Of a stretch of 7,135 nucleotides of DNA, positions 1 to 5,532 are shown piece after piece. Position 1 is the first letter of the stretch. Each line of letters starts with the position of its first letter. The position numbers were made by a program, and so were the translations under genes. The stretch is taken from contig JAJZOT010000078.1 of the NCBI GenBank assembly GCA_021847855.1, positions 1 through 7,135 of the forward strand. The letters are read 5' to 3'. This DNA is from Thermoplasmata archaeon (GTDB taxonomy: Archaea > Thermoplasmatota > Thermoplasmata > Thermoplasmatales > Thermoplasmataceae). The notes under the pieces are model-generated. The model was not told where the DNA came from, ran no database searches, and saw only the letters and a program-made list of their open reading frames with translations.

Positions 1-903
1 TCCACTGACAGTCCCTGCCGGAAAAACTGACCTGATCACATTCAATTTGTCGTTGTTTTCTGCAGTTGAGGAGACCCTGCTCACCAGGTGCTGCACATTT
101 CCAAATTTTCCTATCTCCATATTCCTCTCAACCCTTACGGATCCAGGCAGGGATATCCTTGCCAGGTCATTCCTGGCAAGATCCACCAGCATTCTGTGCT
201 CAGAAAGCTCCTTTGGATCTTCCCTGAGTTTTTTTCCGAGTAATTCATCATCCTCAACTGTATTCCCTCTTCTCGCCGTTCCGGCTATGGGGTCAACTAT
301 CAGTTTATTTCCAATCATTGTGACAAGGTTCTCAGGCGAGCTCCCAATAATCTGGTATTCACCAAACTTATAATAGTAAACATAGACAGATCTGTCAAAT
401 TCAAGGAACTCCATAAGGCACTTTACAGGATCGAATGCTGGTAATTGAAAGTCTCTGGAAATAACAACCTGTAATAGTTCACCCTGTCTGATTCTGTCCC
501 TGAGACCGGAAATGATCCTCTCAAGTTTTTCATCTTCAAGATTCTGGCTGGTAAGTATTCTTCTATCCCTGTTCATGTCTCTCAGGTATGTCCCTTTAGT
601 TGTTTTTTCTGGAAGGAGAGCCATTACAGCTGGCCACTTGGACTTCATGAATTTGACTCCCCTGAAATTCTCCTCTATAAAATCAAACGAAACGACCAGG
701 GGAACAGAGATGCCATCCTCAAGATCTTTTATCCTGTTGAAAAAACGGCCAATTTCATCAGATGTTTTCATCATGAGTGGATCAGCATTGGACTGGAACA
801 GGACCTCGGTTCCCCTGATCCTGTTCAAATCATCAAATTTGCAGAAATATGCAAAATTCTCATTCTCATCAATCAGGGAGGGTATGAGTTCAGACAGTGG
901 CAT
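1..903 (-). CDS. trpE: Anthranilate synthase component I, C-terminus cut by window edge
   Basis: Makes anthranilate from chorismate, using ammonia from a TrpG-type glutamine amidotransferase: the first committed step of tryptophan synthesis, in the cytoplasm. The 301 residues visible carry the chorismate-enzyme motifs in order: QVVISRDF (145-152), GSSPENLV (187-194), DPIAGTARRG (204-213), EHRMLVDLARNDL (235-247), VQHLVSRV (270-277) and FPAGTVSG (294-301), where the window ends. About 120 residues should be missing, judging from archaeal homologues of roughly 420. The ATG at 903 lies inside the end of trpF (14-nt overlap) and has a strong GAGGTG site 5 nt upstream; an in-frame TGA a few codons earlier excludes a much longer form. 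The N-terminal domain is short and divergent: the LLES motif of tryptophan-inhibited enzymes is not recognisable, and the usual GTRxRG reads GTARRG. The function is secure from the catalytic domain; the regulation is uncertain. Confidence 0.95.
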   Translation of the reverse strand, partial: MPLSELIPSLIDENENFAYFCKFDDLNRIRGTEVLFQSNADPLMMKTSDEIGRFFNRIKDLEDGISVPLVVSFDFIEENFRGVKFMKSKWPAVMALLPEKTTKGTYLRDMNRDRRILTSQNLEDEKLERIISGLRDRIRQGELLQVVISRDFQLPAFDPVKCLMEFLEFDRSVYVYYYKFGEYQIIGSSPENLVTMIGNKLIVDPIAGTARRGNTVEDDELLGKKLREDPKELSEHRMLVDLARNDLARISLPGSVRVERNMEIGKFGNVQHLVSRVSSTAENNDKLNVIRSVFPAGTVSG

Positions 904-1501
904 GCTGGCACCTCGCAGCTTCAATAAACTCTTTCATCCTGCTGTGATCCTTCTTTCCGGGGCTGATCTCAAGGGAACTGCTGGCATCTATGAACCTGAA
1001 CCCAAATTTCCTGATGGTGCCAACGTTAGAGGGTCCTATCTTCCCAGCGACACCTATTCTTGGATTTCCTGATAAGGGCCTTAATCCATCCAGAAATTTT
1101 ACAATGCCTTCCCTGTTCTCTACAAGAACCAGATCAGCACCCGCATTCAGTCTTTCACCTATGTCGGATTCCGTAATTCCATTTCCTCCATACTTTAAAA
1201 CAGAGATTATTCCTTTTCCTGATTTCGACTTTAAACTCTTTATCTGTTCAGCTGTATGATTGAAATGGAGCTGGATATAGTCCGCTGAAGCAAGATCGTG
1301 ATCTACGGATTCCAGTGATGTGTAAACGGCAGCGGTTGTTGCTCCCATGTCTTTAATGTTTTCCAGAAGATCAACGGTGCCATGCCTGGGTACTGTTTCG
1401 TCAAGTATTACGCCAATGATATCATATCCCAGATCCATTGCAAAGGAGGCATCCTGTAAACGGGCGATGCCACATATCTTCACGATTTCATCATTCTGCA
1501 A
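890..1501 (-). CDS. trpF: Phosphoribosylanthranilate isomerase, divergent
   Basis: Isomerises N-(5'-phosphoribosyl)anthranilate to CdRP, the third step of tryptophan synthesis; a single TIM barrel. From the TTG at 1501 it is 203 residues, the usual size (about 205). Recognisable are VKICGI with the catalytic Cys10, Arg39, YIQLHF with His79 in the usual QLHG position, and the end DASSSLE...SPGKKD, a variant of the phosphate-binding DVSSGVE...GKKD. The TTG lies 1 nt after the trpD stop and has a GGAGG site 8 nt upstream. The open frame runs on to 1579, but that part lies inside trpD and gives a non-homologous 26-residue extension. The GTG at 1483 (VKICGI) is an alternative start. Unusual points: the general-acid Asp seems to be Glu128, the GG(S/T)G loop after it is absent, and SSG reads SSS. 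Operon position and the overall pattern support TrpF; activity should not be taken for granted. Confidence 0.88.
   Translation of the reverse strand: MQNDEIVKICGIARLQDASFAMDLGYDIIGVILDETVPRHGTVDLLENIKDMGATTAAVYTSLESVDHDLASADYIQLHFNHTAEQIKSLKSKSGKGIISVLKYGGNGITESDIGERLNAGADLVLVENREGIVKFLDGLRPLSGNPRIGVAGKIGPSNVGTIRKFGFRFIDASSSLEISPGKKDHSRMKEFIEAARCQHATV
909..914 (-). promoter_or_regulatory. Ribosome binding site of trpE
   Basis: GAGGTG on the minus strand matches the archaeal GGAGGTGAT consensus and lies 5 nt before the ATG at 903. It sits inside trpF, so trpE can be translated by reinitiation or independently, and it fixes the trpE start. Confidence 0.8.
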
Positions 1502-1502
1502 A

Positions 1503-2486
1503 TCATCTCCCTCCAATTTTATTGACCTGAATGGCTGCCCTTCCAGACATGATGGTTTCAAGGGCATCTTCATAGGCATCGTTTAACCTGCTGTGCACAT
1601 CTCTTGCCACAAGAAGCGGGGCAACGTTCAGGGCAATGAACCCTGCAATTTTTTTATCTTCTCCCCTGAGTCCGGACAGAGTCATGTTAAAATTTTTTTC
1701 CGGATCGCTGCTGGCAACATCATGAATATCTATAGATCTTCCAGTGATGTTCTCCGGTTCAATTTCCACTTCGGTTACTCTTTCATCCACAAACATAATC
1801 TTTGAACGGCAGAAGGGCGAAACTTCATCCATCCCATTGGAAGAGATCACAACAGCTCCCCTTTTTCCAGATTCCTTCAGTACTCCGGCAAACACCGGAA
1901 CCATTGACGGTTCGGAGGAACCTATGATTATGCATTCTGGATCTGCCGGGTTTGTAACAGGTCCAAGGTAGTTGAAGACAGTTTTATAAGGCAGTTGTTT
2001 TCTTGCCTCTGAAAACATCCTGAAAGTTCCATTGAACTGTGGTGCAAGGAGGAATGCAAAATTATTTTTATTGATCTTTTCCAGAAGTTCCTCACGTTTG
2101 AAATCAAACCTGTAGCCTAACCTGGAAAGGAAGTCGGCGCTTCCAATCTTCCCAGTAACTGCCCTGTTTCCATGCTTCGCGATCCTTATCCCCATGGAAG
2201 ATGCAGTTATTGCAGCTGCAGTGCTGACATTTATGGTGTTCATCAGATCACCTCCTGTTCCAACAATATCTGATACACCATCAACAGGGGATATAAGGGC
2301 GAAATCCCTAATAGCTGCGGAAAAACCCGCCATTTCAGTGGCTGTAACACCCTTCTGGTGAATCATGCTGAGAAGTGCGATCCGATCCCGATCCGATGCA
2401 TCTGGAGAAGCGAGTCTTTTCATTATTGAGTAGGATTCCTGATATGAAAGGTCACGGTTGAACATCTTTTCCTGTGTTTCATGCAT
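1503..2486 (-). CDS. trpD: Anthranilate phosphoribosyltransferase
   Basis: Transfers the phosphoribosyl group from PRPP to anthranilate, the second step of tryptophan synthesis; cytoplasmic, usually a dimer. The 327 residues match the family length. A helical N-terminal region is followed by the PRPP-binding DIVGTGGD (73-80), NVSTAAA (86-92), the KHGNRAV...GSAD segment (104-118) of the anthranilate/PRPP site, FNYLGPVTNPA (161-171) and the metal-binding GMDEVSP (218-224). These are intact, with small changes such as KHGNRAVTGKIG for the common KHGNRSVSSKSG. The ATG at 2486 overlaps the trpA stop by 8 nt and has a GGTGAT site 5 nt upstream, lying inside trpA; the later ATG at codon 8 has only a weak AGGA upstream. 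It is a stand-alone TrpD, not fused to TrpG. This is one of the most secure calls here. Confidence 0.97.
   Translation of the reverse strand: MHETQEKMFNRDLSYQESYSIMKRLASPDASDRDRIALLSMIHQKGVTATEMAGFSAAIRDFALISPVDGVSDIVGTGGDLMNTINVSTAAAITASSMGIRIAKHGNRAVTGKIGSADFLSRLGYRFDFKREELLEKINKNNFAFLLAPQFNGTFRMFSEARKQLPYKTVFNYLGPVTNPADPECIIIGSSEPSMVPVFAGVLKESGKRGAVVISSNGMDEVSPFCRSKIMFVDERVTEVEIEPENITGRSIDIHDVASSDPEKNFNMTLSGLRGEDKKIAGFIALNVAPLLVARDVHSRLNDAYEDALETIMSGRAAIQVNKIGGR
1510..1514 (-). promoter_or_regulatory. Ribosome binding site of trpF
   Basis: GGAGG, followed directly by a second overlapping GGGAG (1511-1507), precedes the TTG at 1501 by 8 and 5 nt respectively. It lies in the last codons of trpD. 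It favours the TTG start over the upstream open frame and over the GTG at 1483. Confidence 0.75.
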
Positions 2487-3216
2487 TTCTCATCACCACC
2501 AGATCGTTGATAAACTGCCTGAAGCCATCAATGTCGTGTTTTTCAAGCATGGTGATCAGAAGTGTTCCTATTGCGGCTCCATGTGCTCCGTAAGATACGA
2601 GTTTTCTCACATCATCGACACTTCTTATGCCGAAGCCGAAGTTTATCTCCCTGTCAACCAGGATTGAGTTGATCCTCGATACCACAGCATCCTGGCTGTA
2701 TGGTACATTTATTCCAGTTGAGGGCATTAGCCCGTAGTATATCCAGGAGTTCGAGATTTTTGATACATTTCTTATTACCCTGTCAGGAGAAGATGGGTTG
2801 AAGAAAGGTATATATTCATAACCAGAGCCCTGGATCTCCCTTATGATATCCTCATTCTCATCGTAAAAATCCGTCAGCAGATCTGGTATTATAAGCCCCG
2901 AAAATCCACATCTCTTAAGTATGCCATAGATTTTTTCCCTGTTTTCCAAAAAATCATCGTGGTAGGCAAGAAGATAGATCTTTTCTGCCTTTCTTTTAAG
3001 TGAGGCTGAAAGCTTCTCTATAGAGGTTTCATTGAAATTAACCACACCTGCCTCATGTGTTTCCCTTATCCTGGGACCATCGTAATAGGCTCTTCGTGAG
3101 GGATATCCAAGCTCCACATAATCTATTGAATGATCCGGTATTGCATCAGAAAATTCCTGAAGTGTGTCGTTATCGGGAAACCCTATTGTGAAATACAGTA
3201 TTATCCTGTTTTTCGT
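2479..3216 (-). CDS. trpA: Tryptophan synthase alpha chain with apparent ACG start
   Basis: Splits indole-3-glycerol phosphate into indole and glyceraldehyde 3-phosphate; a TIM barrel working with TrpB. The catalytic pair is present as Glu35 in ELG and Asp46 in DGP. Further motifs are IIPDLL (109-114), FFNPSSPD (138-145), YYGLMPSTG (160-168) and FGFGIRSVDD (193-202). The shape (ELGYPSRRAYYDGP, VSKIS, YYG..P.TG) resembles the Sulfolobus TrpA that works with TrpB2, and lacks the SDPLA loop of bacterial enzymes. The first standard start codon in frame is the GTG at 3117, which would remove strand beta 1. Homology (ILYFTIGFPD) runs upstream to about 3204, and an in-frame TAA lies at 3219-3217. 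I place the start at the ACG at 3216, 4 nt after a GTGAT site, giving 245 residues; ATA at 3204 or 3201 and CTG at 3198 are alternatives. It follows trpB by 5 nt and overlaps trpD by 8 nt. Confidence 0.9.
   Translation of the reverse strand, partial: TKNRIILYFTIGFPDNDTLQEFSDAIPDHSIDYVELGYPSRRAYYDGPRIRETHEAGVVNFNETSIEKLSASLKRKAEKIYLLAYHDDFLENREKIYGILKRCGFSGLIIPDLLTDFYDENEDIIREIQGSGYEYIPFFNPSSPDRVIRNVSKISNSWIYYGLMPSTGINVPYSQDAVVSRINSILVDREINFGFGIRSVDDVRKLVSYGAHGAAIGTLLITMLEKHDIDGFRQFINDLVVMRNA
2492..2497 (-). promoter_or_regulatory. Ribosome binding site of trpD
   Basis: GGTGAT on the minus strand is an exact match to the 3' part of GGAGGTGAT and lies 5 nt before the ATG at 2486, inside the last codons of trpA. 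It gives a spacing reference for judging the trpA start. Confidence 0.8.
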
Positions 3217-3220
3217 TTAT

Positions 3221-3231
3221 ATCACTCTCCC
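3221..3231 (-). promoter_or_regulatory. Ribosome binding site for trpA
   Basis: GGGAGAGTGAT covers the trpB stop codon. Its GTGAT end stands 4 nt before ACG at 3216, in nearly the same register as GGTGAT before the trpD ATG (5 nt). It points to the ACG as the initiation codon. The GTG within the site (3225) is in the trpA frame but is followed after one codon by TAA, so it cannot start trpA. Confidence 0.6.
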
Positions 3232-4472
3232 GCGAAAATGGACATGTCCAGAAGCCCGTGTCCACTGACATTCACAACAATTGTTTTCTTTTCATCATGG
3301 TTCGACTTCACATATTCAATGGTGGATGCTATGGCATGACCGGACTCCGGGGCAGCAACTATTCCCTGTGTATTTGCAAAAATCCGCAGGGCATCTATGA
3401 CCTGCTTCTCCCCAACCTCTTCTGATTTTACGATTCCATTCTTAACAAGCAGTGACAGGGATGGTGAGGCTCCATGGTATCTCAGTCCTCCAGCATATAT
3501 ACTTTCAGGCACAAAATCCGAACCGAGCGAATACATCTTTATGGAGGGCAGAATTCCTGCATTGTCCACGTAATCATACCTGTATTTTCCCTTTGAGAAC
3601 TTTGGGACCTCTCGAGCTGTTGATGAGATTATTGTTCTTTCCCTTCCATCCCTCATAAGTGGAAAAATAAATCCCCCGAAATTACTGCCTCCTCCCACAC
3701 ATCCTATCAGGACATCAGCTTCCTCACCCATAATTTCCAGTTGCTTCTGGGTTTCAAGTCCAATTATGCTCTGGTGTGTTATGACAGAATTCATTACACT
3801 ACCAAGCAGGTATCTTATGTCATTGTCAAGCGCATATTCAACAGCTTCCGATATTGCTATCCCCAGGGAACCCGGATGATCCGGACTCTGGGAAAGGAAT
3901 TTCCTTCCAGTTTCAGTAATGGTCGAAGGGCTGGGTATGACCTCGGCACCATATAGATTCATGACTGTTTTTCTCAATGGTTTCTGACGGTAACTGACAT
4001 TTACCATGAAAACTTTGGATTTCATTCCGTTCATGGATGATGCAAGTGCCGTGGCAGTGCCCCATTGCCCCGCTCCAGTTTCAGTGGTTACCTCCTGGAT
4101 TCCCTCACTGGCGGCATAGTAGGCCTGTGGAATTGCGGTATTGATTTTGTGGGATCCAGTTACTGTTGCGCCTTCGAATTTATAGAATATTTTCCCTTTA
4201 TAATCAAGGTATTTTTCAAGATTTCTCGCCCTTACAAGGGGAGTAGGGCGTCCGATCTGTTCATATAATTCCATCACTTCATCCGGAATTTTTTCATATT
4301 TCCTGAAAGTGAATTCCTGCTCAATTACCTTTTTCGGAAGTATGCGGTTAAGTAGCTCTATGGAAGACTTATGCAGATCATTGTCCCTGGGTGGCGGCAG
4401 TGGTTCAGGAAGATCCGGAACAACATTGTACCAGTTTTCCGGTATTATGTCTGTGTTCTGTGTTGAAATCAT
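3222..4472 (-). CDS. trpB: Tryptophan synthase beta chain, TrpB2 type
   Basis: PLP enzyme joining indole to serine to form tryptophan. At 416 residues it belongs to the longer TrpB2 branch, shown by the N-terminal WYNVVPDLPEPLPPP (14-28), RPTPLVRA (75-82) and ETGAGQWG (131-138), where classical TrpB1 has ETGAGQHG. The PLP lysine is Lys109 in GSHKIN, Glu131 is the catalytic glutamate, GGGSN (260-264) binds the PLP phosphate, and APESGHA (374-380) and VSGHGLLD (402-409) complete the site. The frame continues to a GTG at 4493, but that codon lies inside the TATA box; the ATG at 4472 is about 25 nt downstream of the box and lacks a ribosome binding site, which suggests a leaderless mRNA. It leads the operon and sits directly before trpA, as expected for the in-operon TrpB2 that pairs with TrpA in Sulfolobus. 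TrpB2 enzymes outside trp operons may have other roles; here tryptophan synthase is the clear choice. Confidence 0.95.
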   Translation of the reverse strand: MISTQNTDIIPENWYNVVPDLPEPLPPPRDNDLHKSSIELLNRILPKKVIEQEFTFRKYEKIPDEVMELYEQIGRPTPLVRARNLEKYLDYKGKIFYKFEGATVTGSHKINTAIPQAYYAASEGIQEVTTETGAGQWGTATALASSMNGMKSKVFMVNVSYRQKPLRKTVMNLYGAEVIPSPSTITETGRKFLSQSPDHPGSLGIAISEAVEYALDNDIRYLLGSVMNSVITHQSIIGLETQKQLEIMGEEADVLIGCVGGGSNFGGFIFPLMRDGRERTIISSTAREVPKFSKGKYRYDYVDNAGILPSIKMYSLGSDFVPESIYAGGLRYHGASPSLSLLVKNGIVKSEEVGEKQVIDALRIFANTQGIVAAPESGHAIASTIEYVKSNHDEKKTIVVNVSGHGLLDMSIFAGE

Positions 4473-4493
4473 AAAAATAGCATTGATGCACAC

Positions 4494-4501
4494 TATATAT
4501 A
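4494..4501 (-). promoter_or_regulatory. TATA box of the trpBADFE operon
   Basis: TATATATA on the minus strand lies in the 61-nt gap between the methyltransferase gene and trpB. Its centre is about 25 nt upstream of the A of the trpB ATG (4472), the usual archaeal distance from TATA box to transcription start, so transcription probably begins at or beside the start codon. I see no clear purine-rich BRE upstream and no obvious operator palindrome. Seen: the box and spacing. Inferred: promoter activity and leaderless transcription. Confidence 0.75.
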
Positions 4502-4533
4502 CATTATTGTATTATTTATGGTTCCTAAAATAT

Positions 4534-5208
4534 TCATCTCTTAACTCCCTTGTGCACATATACCGATCCAAGCATGAAGGGTCTTGAAATTTCAAGTGTT
4601 ATTCCGGAATTCCTGATTTTGGTCTCAAGCGTTTCATGATCATAGAAATTTTTCACGGATTGAGCCAGATAAGAGTATGATTTGCTTCCGGTCATGCGGT
4701 TTCCAATCCTGGGCATCATCCTGTAGAAATACAGTGAGAAGAACTGCCTGTATACCGGAATCTCTGGATCAAAAATATCCAGGTTGATGAAGATTCCATT
4801 TTTTCTGAGAATTCTGTGGACTTCGCTGAAATAGTTATCAACATTTTCAAGATTTCTCGTGAGAAATGCCGAAACCACGCGGTCAACTGATTCATCGGGC
4901 AGAGGTATGTGTTCTGCACTTGCCACTATAAATCTTGTGTTTGGAAACAATTTTGGCCTGAACATGCTGTCTGTAACGTCAAGGCATGTGGTACTGCAGG
5001 TTCCACAGGCTTCTATGATCTGGCGGGTGAGTTTGCCCGTGCCGGCCCCGCAGTCAAGGACATCAAGATTGTCCTTCAGTTCAAGATTCTTTACCATGAA
5101 TCTGCGCCATCTTTCGTCCTGTCCCATGCTGATTAAAGTATCCAGGAAGTCATATTTGTCCTGTATCGAATTGAAAATTTCTCTTACGTTCTTCTCTTTA
5201 TCGCCCAA
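4534..5208 (-). CDS. UbiE/MenG-family SAM methyltransferase, probably menaquinone synthesis
   Basis: Class I SAM-dependent methyltransferase of 224 residues. The N-terminal KYDFLDTLISMGQDERW (18-34) fits UbiE family signature 1 (YDxMNxxxS...W) loosely. VLDCGAGTGKLT (50-61) is the SAM-binding motif I, ASAEHIPLPDESVD (96-109) the motif II region, SAFLTRNLENV (113-123) corresponds to the family FGxRN segment, and HRILRKNGIFINLD (131-144) to the second signature. YLAQSVKNF (180-188) matches the UbiE YLPxS segment. The likely reaction is C-methylation of demethylmenaquinone, which suits menaquinone-containing Thermoplasmatales, but no other quinone gene is here, so the substrate is inferred. The start is a TTG 12 nt after the DUF424 stop; that stop is in the same frame, so no longer form exists, and a GAGG lies 10 nt upstream. 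It probably belongs to the mcm transcript. A methyltransferase acting on another substrate is possible. Confidence 0.82.
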   Translation of the reverse strand: MGDKEKNVREIFNSIQDKYDFLDTLISMGQDERWRRFMVKNLELKDNLDVLDCGAGTGKLTRQIIEACGTCSTTCLDVTDSMFRPKLFPNTRFIVASAEHIPLPDESVDRVVSAFLTRNLENVDNYFSEVHRILRKNGIFINLDIFDPEIPVYRQFFSLYFYRMMPRIGNRMTGSKSYSYLAQSVKNFYDHETLETKIRNSGITLEISRPFMLGSVYVHKGVKR

Positions 5209-5220
5209 TATATCATATCC

Positions 5221-5532
5221 TCAGCTCTCGGGCATCTTCGTGAACTGTGCATGAGGTATATTGTCAATTGATATTATATTGTCAGGGTCAACATACCCCT
5301 CTTCAATTGCCTTCTTCACCACGTATTCCCCAACAAGGTTGGCTATTGTGCATACCCCAAGGGATGAGACAAATGTATCATCATTTACTCTTATATCCCC
5401 ATAAAAATCAGATCTTATATCAAGGTGAAGCTTACCCTCTCTTATGACCTTCCCAACAATTGACGAATCAGCTGCTGCAAGCAGTACCTCCCCATTTATG
5501 CTGGATATCTTCATATTGATCTTTTCGTTCAC
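5221..5532 (-). CDS. DUF424 family archaeal protein
   Basis: A small (103 residues) protein that I recognise as DUF424, a conserved archaeal family whose function I do not know. The family pattern is clear: GEVLLAAAD (14-22) near the start, then GKVIREGKLHLDI, and a C-terminal TIANLVGEYVV...GYVDPDNIISI...IPHAQF block. It has no signal peptide, membrane segment or cysteine cluster, so it is probably cytoplasmic. The GTG start at 5532 overlaps the mcm stop as GTGA, typical of coupled translation, and GGATGTGAT (8 of 9 bases of the consensus) ends 3 nt upstream. The ATG at 5514 (MKISSINGEV) is closer to where many members begin and is a fair alternative. Tight linkage to mcm hints at co-expression with replication genes but does not show function. 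Confidence 0.88.
   Translation of the reverse strand: MNEKINMKISSINGEVLLAAADSSIVGKVIREGKLHLDIRSDFYGDIRVNDDTFVSSLGVCTIANLVGEYVVKKAIEEGYVDPDNIISIDNIPHAQFTKMPES

Noticed and set aside
1..10. TCCACTGACA repeated at 1-10 and 3260-3269
   Set aside because: Both copies encode Val-Ser-Gly in unrelated conserved motifs (TrpE GTVSG and TrpB NVSGHG); a chance match, not a repeat element.
512..1072. 186-codon open frame on the plus strand
   Set aside because: It lies opposite trpE and trpF, which carry clear family motifs. Its product shows no recognisable domain and is rich in Ser, Phe and Leu, as expected of an antisense shadow.
1502..1579. Longer trpF start at 1579, giving 229 residues
   Set aside because: The added 26 residues lie inside trpD and do not resemble TrpF, which usually begins just before KICGI; a good ribosome binding site precedes the TTG at 1501.
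3217..3225. GTG at 3225 overlapping the trpB stop as the trpA start
   Set aside because: It is in frame with trpA, but the third codon is TAA, and the purine stretch upstream is too close to act as its ribosome binding site.
4473..4493. Longer trpB start at the GTG at 4493
   Set aside because: That codon lies in the TATA box; the extra residues have no counterpart in TrpB2, and the ATG at 4472 fits the promoter spacing.
4503..4533. Terminator after the methyltransferase gene
   Set aside because: There is only a short TTTT in AT-rich sequence and no stem-loop; too weak to call.
4859..5254. 131-codon open frame on the plus strand
   Set aside because: It is opposite the methyltransferase SAM-binding region and has no domain of its own.
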